Positions 18,314 through 29,274 of a DNA stretch of 64,000 bases are shown one piece after another (position 1 is the stretch's first letter; each line of letters starts with the position of its first letter). This DNA comes from Symsagittifera roscoffensis (Eukaryota > Xenacoelomorpha > Acoela > Convolutidae). Made by a program: the position numbers and the translations under genes. The stretch spans positions 41,105,430-41,169,429 of the forward strand of contig NC_087065.1 in assembly GCF_963678635.1 (NCBI RefSeq). The letters run 5' to 3'. The notes beneath the pieces were generated by a model that had not been told where the DNA came from, searched no databases, and worked only from the letters and a program-made list of their open reading frames with translations.

Positions 18314-18770
18314 GGGGGCGTTCAACAGTGCCGAAGTACAACAGTGCCGAAACAGGCGGGAAAATTTCAATTACTTAAACGCATTTTCTAAAGAGCGAGA
18401 AATTATTGACGCTATTTGGGGGCTATTCTAATGAGCGAAGGACCGAATGGGCGAAAAACTCATGGGCAAAGTGCCGAAAACAAAAACAGTCGAAAGTTAA
18501 TTATTAAAATGAATCAATTGCTGTTCAACTAAAAGGAATTGAATGAAGCAATGTTTTGCTTGTTTTATATGGAAACCTTGAAGTGTAAAATTTCAAATCA
18601 CTCCAGTTTTGGCGCCAAAACGTTTAAGTTGCAAATTTTCTCGCTCAAAATGTTAAATGTCACTAATCGCCGTTTAATTTTTGATTGCCGCTTTTAATAT
18701 GTTCAAATTTGTTCAAGTTTTTGGCACTGTTGAACTATGTTTTTATTTTCGGCACAGTTGTACTGCCCCT
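18314..18770. mobile_element. hAT-like MITE, 457 bp, with perfect 8-bp target site duplication
   Basis: The ends are inverted repeats built from a CAACAGTGCCGAA core: left GGGGGCGTTCAACAGTGCCG, right (read from outside) AGGGGCAGTACAACTGTGCC. Each end holds the core twice (left near 18321 and 18340, right near 18722 and 18750). TGTGAGAA occurs directly outside both ends (18306-18313 and 18771-18778). An 8-bp duplication is typical of hAT transposons (P elements and some others also give 8). The inside has no coding capacity, so this is a non-autonomous copy. Confidence 0.8.
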
Positions 18771-18778
18771 TGTGAGAA

Positions 18779-19299
18779 CAGTTTTATTTTGGTTCAACTC
18801 GCATCTACTTTTATGCATCTGGCCTTATTTGCCACTCCATGATGTTCTCAAATAAGCTGGCGATTTCGTTGCTCGATGTTTTTGCTTTGAATTGAACAAC
18901 ACTTTTGTAGACAAATTCTTAATTTTTCAATTTTTTTAATCATCTTAATGGCTGCTGTATGGTCTTGTGCCCACAAGTTTACAGTAATATGTTTGAATGG
19001 TTGTGCAAGAGATGACATCGACCAGCAGGCGTAGAGAGAGAGAGAGACATTTTTTTAATTGATCTTTTTCCAGTATTTAATTCAATCTTTTTTATTCAAA
19101 TTTATTATATATTCAAATGCTATTCAAATCTATTATATATTTTAATGCAGGCTTCACTATCTCGCCATGTTTAAATATTTTAACGTATTATGCTTCCATG
19201 TTTAACGAAAGAGTTTAAACTATGGTGTAAATTGCAATGGTTAAGAATTTTTTTCGATTTTCCAGCTTGTGTTTTTTCTTAAAGTTTGAAATTAGCAAC
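18779..19299. other. Intergenic, no gene seen
   Basis: AT-rich sequence with a short (AG)n run near 19033-19047 and a duplicated TTCAAATCTATTATATATT-like phrase near 19098-19143. Nothing codes. Confidence 0.5.
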
Positions 19300-20206
19300 A
19301 CAAAAATGGGATGCTGTCAGGGTTTCCCCAGGGGTTGCCAATTTGGCCTAAAGATTCGAATACCCAAATCTTTTTAGTTTATGAGATAAGACAATTTTTG
19401 TGATTTTTTTTTGAAATTTTTCATATAATTTAGATTCAAAAAATTTGAAAATCTCAACCCTGTAGTTAAGTGCTGTCAGGACTTTCAGGGGTTGCTGAGC
19501 TTGACTCAAAATATAACTGCTCAAATCCTTTTAGTTTTGGAGATATGACGTTTTTTAATCACTTTTTCGAAAGTTGAAATACTTAACTCTATAGTCTGAG
19601 GTGCTCTCAGGCATTGCAAATCTTGCCTTCAATTATGACTGCTCAAATGTTTTTGGCGTCCGAGATATGGCTTCCTTATGATTTTTTTGAAGAATATTCG
19701 AAAAACTTTCATTTGAAAAACATCACATTGTGATACCAGCAACTCAATGGTGGGGTGCTGTCACGGTACTTTCAGCAGTTGTAAATCTTGCCTCCAAATA
19801 TGACTGCTAAGATCCTTTTGGTTTCCGAGATCTGACGTTTTTTTATTAGATTTAAGAAACTTCGCTAATTTTGATATTAGCAACCCTATATTTGATCGCT
19901 GTCATGACGTTTTTTTATAATAATTTTTCTAAAAATTTACGAAGAACTCAGATATAAAAACCTTCGATTGAAACTTTTCTTGCCTCCAAAGATGGCACCT
20001 CAAGAGCTTTTGGTTTCCGAGATAGACGATTTTCAATTTGTAACCAAAATTTTTCTGAAAATGTTGAACTAAAAAAACATTGTAAAATTGGAAATTCCCA
20101 ACCCCATAAGGGCATGATCTCAGAGGTTCCAATTCTTTCCTCGAAGTTTGACTTTTCGATTCATCTCAGTTTCCGAGATATGTCTTTTTTATGATATGTC
20201 AAAAAT
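19300..20206. repeat. Degenerate tandem array, about six units of 130-220 bp
   Basis: Recurring landmarks are a G(A)TGCTGTCAGG-like phrase (19311, 19471, 19601, 19756, 19896, and weaker at 20113), then a CTTGCCTCCAA-like phrase, then TATGACTGCTCAAATCCTTTT, then GGTTTCCGAGATATGACG followed by T-rich sequence. Spacing is 160, 130, 155, 140 and about 217 bp. The units are strongly diverged, so the array is old. It leads directly into a Helitron-like 3' end at 20207 and may be the inside of that element. Confidence 0.65.
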
Positions 20207-20590
20207 TCGAAGCACCGGAGGTGCGTTACACGCTAGTTATTACTATTATTTTCCAAATCAAATATTTGATCGTGTTTTTTTTTTTAGAATCTATGCTTTA
20301 CTTCGCCTTTTTTTTGTTCATGATTTTGGCTGAATTTTGAATAAAACTATCGGCTTCGTATGAAATTTTTGTCACTCGAATAACAAAAAAGGACATCGAA
20401 GCACCGGAGGTGCGTTACACGCTAGTTATTACTATTATTTTCCAAATCAAATATTTGATCGTGTTTATTTTTTTTAGAATCTATGCTTTACTTCGCCAAC
20501 TTTTTTCGTTCATAATTTTGGCTGAATTTTGAACAAAAATAATCGGCTTCGTATGAAATTTTTGTCCCTCAAATAACAAAAAAAGGACAT
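20207..20590 (+). repeat. Tandem duplication of a Helitron-like 3' terminus (189-bp period)
   Basis: TCGAAGCACCGGAGGTGCGT at 20207 recurs at 20396, and the following sequence is nearly identical for about 190 bp. Each copy has a hairpin GCACC-GGA-GGTGC, then GTTACACG, then CTAG (20233-20236 and 20422-20425) followed by T. A short hairpin about 10 nt before CTRR with a T after it is the hallmark 3' end of Helitrons, which insert between A and T. A diverged relative of the downstream part occurs at 21660-21800. Confidence 0.55.
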
Positions 20591-22440
20591 CAGTCGTAAA
20601 ATGATTGAATTAGTAGAAATAGGGAACGTACTTCAAAATGTTTTCAAATTTTTTGAGTAGTGATGATTTTTTATCTCCTTCATCAAGCGTTTAGTTTGGT
20701 CTTTTTTCTACACTTGCGTGTTTTGTTATCGAGAACTAGACTTTTTTTCCCGTAAACAACTTTTCTTATAAATCTGGATTTTTTCACTATGTACGATTTT
20801 TTCGGCCAAAATTAAATGGTCGGACTTCGTTTGTCTGCTTATATTTTGTCGGTTTGGTTGCAACATCCTGGATTTTGAAAGTACCGCAAGCTATTTTTAT
20901 TGTAGTTTCAGTGTTGTTGATATAATCCTGTAATATGTAAGTAAACTAACCTTGATTTAGTATATTTTCTTTTTTTTTCACTTGAAATTTTTATTCAGCT
21001 AGAATGGTTTTGCCTTTTGTTATTTCGGGTAATTGAATATCTTTTATGTCGTTTGAAGAGTAAAATTGATCATCAATATTTCAGGAAAGTTGTGTTGCAA
21101 AAGTTCAAAATTAAAAAGCTTAAGCGCTTCAAGTTTTCATGACATCAGTTTCTAATGTCAGTATTGATATTTATGAATGGGCGTCTACCCACGTAATTTC
21201 ATTCAATACTAAAAGCTTGTTTAAAGTTAGTGTTGTGTCGCTCGACTGTTTTGCTGAAATAGAGTTTTTCGTTTTTAATATTAATCTATTTTTTTCCAAA
21301 TATAAATATTTTCGACTTTCTGGTTTTTGTCTCAGTTTCTTTTCGCTAAGTTGCCACCCCATGAAATTTTCTGAATGCTCAGTTAACGCTTGTGATTATA
21401 CTGCTCGATGTTTTGCCTTAAACTGAACATCATTCGAGGCAAACTTATGAAGTCTTTTGTAAATGTAGTATTTACTTTCCAATTTTTTTTTTTTCAAATT
21501 ATCTTCCTGGTTTCTGTCTCTTCCTGGTTTCTGATTTTTATACTCTAGATTACTTAGTATGTTTGAATGGGACGGTAAGTGATGAATTTGACCTGTTGGT
21601 GTACAGGTAGCATGTGCTTTTTGAAAAACAATTTTTTGACTTGATCTTTTTTGTTCAAGTTATTAATTTTATTTATTCAATTCAAGTATTTGATAGTGTT
21701 TTTTTTATTTAGAATATATGCATGACTTCGCTTCAAAAATCTTGTTCCTTAAATTTGGCTCAATTGTTTTTGTATGAAATTTTTGTCTCCCAAAAAACAA
21801 GAAATCAGGCGTCAAATAATTGAATTGGTAGCAATGGGGGTACGCGCTGAATGACTTCAAAAACCTTCTAAAATTTATCTGAGTACCGATGATTTTTTCG
21901 CTTCTCTTATCAAGAATTCGATCGTTTTTTTAACACCTGCGTGTCCTGTAATCGGGAACTAGACTTCTTTTCCCGCAAACAACTTTCCTACATATCTGTT
22001 TTTTTCTTGAGTTAGTACGAAATTTTTTTTGTCGCCTTTGTTGCCATATCACTGAATTTGATTTTGCTGCAAATTTTTTTCATAGTAGTTTCAAGTCTGA
22101 TTTGAAATTTTCAAAAACTTAATCGCTTCACATATTTTTATGACCTCAATTTCTAATGTCAGTTTTATTATTTATCAATGGTCGTCTACGCACGTATTTT
22201 CAATTAAATACTTAAAGCTGCTTCAATGCTGGTGTTGTGTTTCTCGTCTTTTTTCTGAAATTGGTTTTTCTTTTCTTAAACCATGTTTCAGTTTTAAAAT
22301 TTTATCTGTTTTTTTTCCAATTAGATATTTTTTGACTCACTGGTTTTATCTACGGTTTAATCGAAAGCAAGAGATGCGTAGCGCTGTTTTGCGTCTTTGT
22401 TCAAATTTTAATCTGATTTTTTTTTGAAAGTTTTGATTTT
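20591..22440. repeat. Diverged direct repeat, about 1.0-1.2 kb offset
   Basis: Matching phrases appear twice in the same order: TTGAATTAGTAGAAAT (20604) and TTGAATTGGTAGCAAT (21820); GAACTAGACTTTTTTTCCCG (20733) and GAACTAGACTTCTTTTCCCG (21955); TTCTAATGTCAGTATTGATA (21150) and TTCTAATGTCAGTTTTATTA (22151); TGGGCGTCTACCCACGTA and TGGTCGTCTACGCACGTA. The offset falls from 1216 to 1001 bp, so the second copy has lost about 200 bp. A third fragment (CGGGAACTAGACTTTTTCAC) lies near 26251. No coding potential is visible. It is probably an old non-autonomous element or a segmental duplication. Confidence 0.6.
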
Positions 22441-23422
22441 TTTTTCTTTATTTAGAATCTATGAGTGACTTCCTAAACTTTCGTCACGCTGAAATTTAAT
22501 TGTTTTTATGGTTTGATGCTAGGTTTTTTTTATGTTAGTTCATTTCCTTTGTTAAAACGAAGGCAAATTCAACTATCGAGGTGCAAAATATTCAGGTCAC
22601 GAAAAAAGTTGATCGACTTCTAATTTCGAAAGAGTTTCAAAATTTTAAATAAAATTTTTTGATCTATGGATCAAGTTTTCTCAAGTTGCGTTAATTTTAT
22701 CAAAAAAGTGTCAATGGTTTTTAAAGCCATCTATTTTGTTCTAAAAATTTCGAAAGTTAAATTTTTGTTTCAAAAAGCAAGTCAGTATTTTTTGATTCCT
22801 TGCGTACATCGACTCTTTTCCAACTGTCTGTTGGTTATGTTTAAAGTTGAACTATGTTGTAATTTATTTCAGCAAATTTTTTATTATAGTATTTTAAGTT
22901 AATTTTTTTTTCACAAGCGAGCTTGCGAGTAGTTTTATAAAATTAGTCAAATTGTTCCAACCAAGGTCTCGCATTTTGGTGCTAAGTTTTATGCAAAAGC
23001 TAGGAGAATTCTTTGATACCTGATATCGACGAATGCGTGATATCAGTAATGATCCAACCGAACCTTGTATTATAAGATCAGTTCACACTTACTGTCAACG
23101 AAGTTACAAATTTTCGTATTCAATTTTTAGTCCAGATTAATGCAGATTAATTTTATTTGGCTATTTCGAAAAGCTTGTCTCTCTCGTTTAGATTTTATTC
23201 GGCTTTTTTCAACTTAATGTTCAAAACTATAAATTTTCTGTCAAATTTATGAGCCTATGCACATTTGGCAAATGAAAAACCTTTTCAAAAAAGGCCGAGT
23301 CAATGCCGAATGTCGGTTTATTTTATATCGGGTTTGCGACTTGTTTGAGTTTGTGTTACATGATCAGCTTTTAGAGTCTAGTTGTCTTTTGTATTTAGCA
23401 CATTGCAAGTTTAATGCGCAGG
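22441..23422. other. Intergenic, no gene seen
   Basis: AT-rich with poly-T runs and only short ORFs on either strand (longest about 78 codons, hydrophobic and T-rich). No feature is supported. Confidence 0.5.
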
Positions 23423-23774
23423 CAGGGTTTGGAATGTTTTAAAACAAGGCAAAAAACACGTTTTAAAACAGAAAAAAAACTGTTTTTTAAAACTTTTATG
23501 CCAAAAAACTAGCATCGTCTGGGAGAGTCGAACCGCTGCGAAAGGGGTATGAGCCGCCTTCCGTTATTGGGCCGTCTCGATCTCTACAATGCTGCACCGG
23601 ATCATCTTAACGTTTTGTAGCAAAAAGAAGAGATGATTATCTGACTCCCGTTTTTCTTGCCGCATATCTATTAGATCATCGGTATGAGGGCAGAAAGTTA
23701 GAGCTGAACAAACTGTAATAGAAACAAAAAGACATGTTTAAAAAACGCTGTTTAATTGATTTTTTCCAACCCTG
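23423..23774. mobile_element. hAT-like MITE, 352 bp
   Basis: The left end CAGGGTTTGGAA and the right end TTCCAACCCTG are inverted repeats of the CAGGG type seen in hAT elements. The flanks TGCGCAGG (23415-23422) and GACGCAGG (23775-23782) agree at 6 of 8 positions, compatible with a decayed 8-bp target duplication. Inside is a palindrome made of GTTTTAAAACAG and CTGTTTTTTAAAAC (about 23460-23495). No ORF. Confidence 0.6.
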
Positions 23775-24063
23775 GACGCAGGCAGGTACAAATTACAAAT
23801 TAGTAATAAATTCACTGCGTTAGAGACCCTATACAGACATGATCATGATTTTAATTGACATGATCATTGTTTCACTTCAGTATGTTCAATCTTGTAATTT
23901 AATTATAATTTAACTATGCTTGGAATCTTTTAATTTCAAATTTTCTTAGCTTAGATTTTGGATGATAGGGTAAAGAAAATATCTTTGCACTTCAATCATT
24001 AATTGATAAAGTGTATTGTCACATCGATTTTTCCAGTTAAAGTGTTAGGTTTCTTCAGAGAAC
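23775..24063. other. Upstream region of DcpS
   Basis: AT-rich spacer that contains a TGATCATGATTTTAATTGAC / ATGATCATTG repeat near 23837-23870. No clear TATA box is seen. CTTCAG at 24053-24058 shortly before the ATG could be a splice or trans-splice acceptor. Confidence 0.35.
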
Positions 24064-25026
24064 ATGAAAAGAGCTTCAGACTCGAATGGTGCATCAGAAT
24101 CTCATCCGACTCCAGAAAAAATGTCCAAAACGGAACTGAGTGATCAACTGTCCAACTTCAAATTAGTTAAACAGCTAAATTGTCACAATGACACTAAAAC
24201 TATATTCTTACAGGTGGAAAAAGAAGAAAAAATGGGTGTCATAATTTTAGAAAAGCAACCATTCGATGATAAAATTGCAGAGGAGGTTCTTTCTGAAGAT
24301 TTGCGATCGCAGGTTGTTTTTTCAAATGATATTTATTCGACTCATAAAGTTTTAGTGCAGTCAAAAGCAACAAATGAAATCAAAACTACTTTGATTTATC
24401 CAGCTATTGAACGGCATATTCTCAAGTATTCTGCGAAAGATCCTTTCGTTTTTGAAGAAACGCCTCAGTTGTACTCTGATTTCGTGAAGCCGTTTTTCGA
24501 AAAAGAAGCTCTAAATTGCCAATGGGTATATAATATTTTAGAGAAGAAAAGCGAATCTGAGAGAATAATATGCGAAGATGCTGACCCACAAATTGGCTTT
24601 GTATGCGTTCCTGATTTGAGAGCAAATGATTTAAGCGACGTGCAAACGTTTCACGCTGTGGCCATAGTTAACAGACGTGACCTTATGAGTATCAGAGACT
24701 TGAATGCTAGTCATTTGGACCTGTTGAGAAATGTGCAGAAACTGTGTTTGAAAGGTATCAAAGAGAAGTTTTCATTTGGAAAAGAAAAGTTGCGTGTTTT
24801 TCTTCACTACCAGCCTTCGTTTTACCATCTGCATATCCATTTTGCATCTATTCATATTCAGGGAACCCACGTGCAAGTAGAGAGAGCACACCTTCTTTCA
24901 GATGTGATTCAGAATCTAGAAATGCAAAGTAATTTCTACCAGAAGAAAACTATGACATATGTGGTTAATCAACAAGATCCACTTATGGAAGTGATCAGAG
25001 AAAACGTAATAACTGAAGCTGAGTAG
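24064..25026 (+). CDS. DCPS: Scavenger mRNA decapping enzyme DcpS (HIT family, 320 aa, single exon)
   Basis: DcpS hydrolyses the m7GpppN cap remnant left by 3'-5' mRNA decay. The N-terminal swapped-dimer domain (about 25-140) is followed by a C-terminal HIT domain. The histidine triad HLHIH stands at residues 255-259 inside LHYQPSFYHLHIHF, followed by VERAHLLSDVIQNLEM, both hallmark DcpS blocks; SIRDLNASHLDLLRNV also aligns. Length (320 against 337 in human) and the stop position indicate a complete protein. The cap-stacking tryptophan of the human PDLKWN motif is replaced: here the segment reads VPDLRAND, with Ala in that place. There is no intron. The ATG at 24064 is the first in frame. The call is firm; normal cap affinity is not assured. 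Confidence 0.95.
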   Translation: MKRASDSNGASESHPTPEKMSKTELSDQLSNFKLVKQLNCHNDTKTIFLQVEKEEKMGVIILEKQPFDDKIAEEVLSEDLRSQVVFSNDIYSTHKVLVQSKATNEIKTTLIYPAIERHILKYSAKDPFVFEETPQLYSDFVKPFFEKEALNCQWVYNILEKKSESERIICEDADPQIGFVCVPDLRANDLSDVQTFHAVAIVNRRDLMSIRDLNASHLDLLRNVQKLCLKGIKEKFSFGKEKLRVFLHYQPSFYHLHIHFASIHIQGTHVQVERAHLLSDVIQNLEMQSNFYQKKTMTYVVNQQDPLMEVIRENVITEAE

Positions 25027-26639
25027 ATTAACTGACTTCTTGGTACTTTCAGTTAGTATGTATTCATTTTTGTAATTCATTGCTTTTCTGATTGTTTAGT
25101 TGTTTTTACACGCAAATTCAGGTACAACAAAAAGTCATCGGATCGAGTCGAGTGATAAATCATATTAAATCTCTTTCAGTCGTGATTCGAACGATATAGT
25201 AAATTTGTCAAAAACTTGTCCCAGTTTCGATAAAAACGGGTTTGAAATTTTTGAAGTGTAATTTCGAGCGAGTAACGCGATCGAGTAACGTTCGCTATGT
25301 AGAAATTGATCATTTAGGCCGAGAAATTTTGATTTCGATAAAAGGAAATCTAGTTTTGGAAGCTTCAATTAGCGCTTCCTTGGCACGAAAAAATTTTGAA
25401 AAAAAATAAAAACTTATTGTGCAAAAAATTTAGAAAAAGTTGAAATTCTTTGTTGCTTGTTTTTTCCATTTTTTTGTCTGTTATTCATCTAAAGAAGACA
25501 ATTGTTGAAGATAATGCCTAGTTCAATAAATTTCTACGCATTTATATAGTTTTTTCATCACGCCACCTTTTTAAAGAGACTTCTAAATTTTAAAAAAAAC
25601 GAAATTTTTTAATTATTTTTTTTATGAATGTGGTTGAAACATGCAACCAGCTATCGTTGTTTTCATATGGTAGTTTTTAACAAGTTGCATTAAGATAGTC
25701 TTACTTTTTATTAAAACTTGTTCAGTGACATATTTTTACTCGGGAGGAAGAGTATTGCAATCTTGTTGTAGAGTTTTTTCCCGTAAATAACTCTGTTCAG
25801 AGGTGATATTTCCTGTTCCTGGACTCATTAATCTACTGGGTCTTTCTGTTGCAACAAAAGTATTATGAGCCTGCTAGGATTTAAAATTTGCGGTCTATTC
25901 ATATTAACTACTCATATTAACTATTAACTCGGTTTAAGAATTTCATGTTCTGTTTTTTTTTTCTTCGGTTTATGCCTATAATATATCGGCTTAGTGGCCT
26001 CATTTTGTGTCATTTGACTCTTCTGCGTCTTTATCTGCGCATGGTAAGTATTGTTTTGATGTTGATTTTTCTTTCTATTGTTCGGGCGTGTTTTTTTTTT
26101 GCACAATTATCTTCATTCATTTTGATAGATCTAGTTGTCACAAGTTGTGCGAAGCTCAGCTTTGCCTCTTAGTCAATTGTGTTTTTGAAATAATTTTTGC
26201 TAGCAGTTATAGCATAGCTTGTTTCACTTGAGAGAGCAAGTGACCTGTTATCGGGAACTAGACTTTTTCACCAGAACAAATTTTCTTGCTAATCTGTAAG
26301 AGGCTGGTTTAACTTTTTTCTACAAATGTTTTAATGTAAACAGGAACAGAGCTTCGCAGAAGATCATGAACATAAAGCTCAGGAACGGAAAAAATATATG
26401 TTCCGCTGAAAATCCAGGTCATAGGTGGAGCCATATTCGAAAAACAGGTGGACCCATATACCAGGAGGCCATTTTGAAATATTGGCTCATTCTTAGAATT
26501 GTAACACTTGTTTTTACCAGAATGGCGTCCAAGTTTTGTTTCGATTTTGCAATGTGATGCAAGAGCAGTTCTTATTATCCACAGTTACACCTTAGTTTTT
26601 TCATGAAAATTAAGGGTTAAACAGATTATGATTAATAGC
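25027..26639. other. Intergenic with dispersed repeat pieces, no gene seen
   Basis: At 25150-25240 a phrase around GATAAATCATATTAAATCTC and CGTGATTCGAAC has an inverted relative near 32850-32930. TATCGGGAACTAGAC near 26249 belongs to the 20.6-22.4 kb repeat. Near 26138-26170 TGCGAAGCTCAGCTTTGCCTC is one of four short hairpin phrases shared with 27618, 28677 and 38752. ORFs here are T-rich and repetitive and look accidental. Confidence 0.45.
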
Positions 26640-27530
26640 AACGAGTAGATGGGAAGCTTCTGTAAGACGTCCAAATTTAAATAAAATAGATCTATCAAGT
26701 TTTAAAGTGATTTTATTAGAAGTTGGTCAGTTATTAACAACGCGGGTGTCAGATTCAAACTTGTCAGTCTGGAACTCTAGACAATAGTGTTCGTATAATT
26801 TGCTACAAATAAGAGCAGCTTCGAGCCCCACGCTATTTTGGGCATATCAATCAACTAAAGTAGAAAAAGCAGCGGACCTAAGACCTCCATGTTAATTGGT
26901 AACCTGCTGGATATAGCTCATTTGTTATGAAGACAATGGTAACGACCTGAAAGGTAACTTTCGAACCATTTATAGCAAAGACCCTTGATCCATAAAGTTC
27001 CCAATTTTTCAAGCAGAATTTTGTGATTGAGATTATCTAATGCCTTGTAAGGTCAATGAAGAAACTACAGTCGAATTTGTCGTTTGACTGAAATTGTATT
27101 AGTTCTGTCAGGGCATCAGTGGCTGCGAGTTTTCGGCGAAAACCAATTTGTTTGTGGAAAAGTTGTTTGAGCGATCCTAAAGAATTATACGGACGAAAGA
27201 TTATTATTTTTTCAAATACTTCATTGGTAATTGGGATTTTCTCAAGTATTATTTAAACTCCCAGTTTTGTTTGAACAATCCTAAATAATTATACATGCGA
27301 GATAACATTATTTTTTCCAAAACTTCATTGATTATTGGGAGTGTTTTAACTTCAATTTTACAAATATTTTTTGGTTATTGGGAAATACTGTGAGTTTGAT
27401 CAGCAAGTTTTGATCCAATCGTCGTGAAAAGTTCTTTGAATGTTTTTGCAAGTGAAAGTGGGTCAGCCCTCTTTTCTTCATCTAAGTGAAGCCCGACAGT
27501 TACTTTACTTCAAGTTTTTACGAGTTCAAA
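26640..27530 (-). pseudogene. Non-LTR retrotransposon reverse transcriptase remnant (CR1/Jockey-like)
   Basis: Read on the minus strand in several frames, the blocks come in RT order: SLAKTFKELFTTIGSKLA (27410-27470), INEVLEKIMLSRMYNYLG (near 27290-27340), QIGFRRKLAATDALTELI (27090-27150), FFIDLTR (near 27050), then the VLGPLLFLL block (26856-26884) and KLLLFVANYTNT (26784-26822), where the catalytic F/YADD box has become FVAN. Frameshifts and stops are frequent. A short duplication (TTCATTG with A/T-rich neighbours near 27215 and 27325) repeats the second block. It is long dead. Confidence 0.75.
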
Positions 27531-29274
27531 ATCTGTCTCGAGTCTCCGGTATATCATTCAAAAAACCTATTGAAATACTTTCCCCGTAGCGTAATCGGTT
27601 ATATTTTTGCTTGTGTATGCAAAGTGCAACTTCGCCTCTGTTTTCAGGTTGAGTGAGTGGTTGACTTGAGTTTGAAAAGTAGTATATAATTAAAAAGCTA
27701 TAATTTTACATACATTATGCGTTAAGTTTAGAGTAACTTTAAGGATCTCGAAAATTTGATGTTTTTCTGTCATTTTTCAGCATATATTAATCATCATGTT
27801 ATCAACGCCCTTCTTTGTAGGTGTTATCTGCAAAAATTACTCTCATTAGATAGTTTTATTATGTAATAGGTCTCAGTGATTTAATTTGACTTTGTTGATT
27901 TCGGTCAAAACATATCATTTTAGTCCTAATTAAAAGTCCTAATTAAAACAACGTTTTTTTTTCATTATTCTGGGTGCAATAATGGTCCTTTACTATCCGT
28001 AGTTTTACTGTCTATTTTTTCCGCTTGAGTTCTAGTGTATTCTAGTGTTGCTGCTTTTTCAGGTAAGTAACCATAAATCTAATTGTTTTGTTTAAAAGTA
28101 ATGTAAATTATGATTTTTTTTGTCTTTATTATTCAAGACATTAAGGACTACTTAGTACCCGTGCGATAACATTTTTGCCGAAATTAAATTTGTTGGCAGA
28201 ACTACAGAAGTTTTGGTTATCTTTATTGTTATTAGTTATGGTAGTTTTTTGCATCTAAATATGTTTTCTAATGCAGTGTTGGTGTATCTAAAGCGGAAAT
28301 TTTTTAGAAGGAAATTGAATTGTTTTTTTTTCCGCCGTTTGCAATTCGTTCCAATTTTTTTCTTCTTAAATGCCTTGTATTTTATTTTTCAATAAGCTTT
28401 TCAATGGCTTCTTCAGCTCGATTTTCTTAATTTAATTTCTCAGGTTCTTGTATATCCTACTCGCCAAAAATTTCTGTTAGTTAAGAAATTGTTGAAATAT
28501 GGCAAAATTCAAGAATGTGGTAATTTCTGGTTTAAGTTTTATGACAATCTCCACGCTTGCCCTTACCAAGTGCTATCAAATCGAACATACTTCAGAAAAA
28601 TATATATTAAATAATTTGAAGAGAACCAGTCGAGAACATATATCATTTTTTCTAGTTTTTATTAATTATTGCAAGTGGTGCGAAACTCAGCTGCGCCCCT
28701 GTTTAAAGAGTTTGTTTTCGACACTGTCTGCGTGCTTATGATTGTGAAACCCTTAAGGAATTTTTAGATTTCGGCTTGTTTTGACGGCCTGAAATTCGAG
28801 ACAATATGCTTTGAAGGTTTGTAAGGAGGAAGTTCAATTAAATGAGCACAGTTTTTGTTTTGACCGTTTCCGAAATGTTAGTGGGCATTCCCTCAGGGAC
28901 ACAGGAAAAACCAAAACATGATGCATAAGGTAGACTTTGACTGAAAACTCTCTGATACTTCATACAAAGTATAGGTCTATTTTGTTTTTTCAGTAGAAGG
29001 TTAAATTAATGCAATTCATTGTGTTTAACCCAAACCATGAATGTTGTGAACATGCTAATATTTAAATCCTAATAAGGCAGAAGTCTAAGGCTCGTTTGAA
29101 TGGTAGCATAGTGATGATAGTGAACTGATTCAAAGCCCCTCCCCTTTTCATAGCGCAACCATGTCAGCTTTGTCAATTTATTGCTTTCTAATTTACGTTT
29201 CCATCAAACCGCTTGCTCTATTGTGCATAATTAGAGTTAAATTTGGAATGCTTCGACCTAACTTCCTTGTCGGG
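27531..29274. other. Intergenic, no gene seen
   Basis: AT-rich. A + strand ORF at 28499-28741 (80 codons) ends in the repeated TGCGAAACTCAGCTGCGCCC phrase and is not convincing as a gene. The region 29040-29270 is the 3' side of the minus-strand acyltransferase gene; I see no clear AATAAA on that strand. Confidence 0.4.

Noticed and set aside
23510-23600. tRNA-like GGTTCGACTCTCC on the minus strand inside the 23.4-kb MITE
   Set aside because: Stems do not pair and no good A box stands at the right distance; treated as MITE interior.
28499-28741. 80-codon ORF that starts like a short secreted protein
   Set aside because: Its end consists of a dispersed hairpin repeat phrase and no transcript signals are visible.
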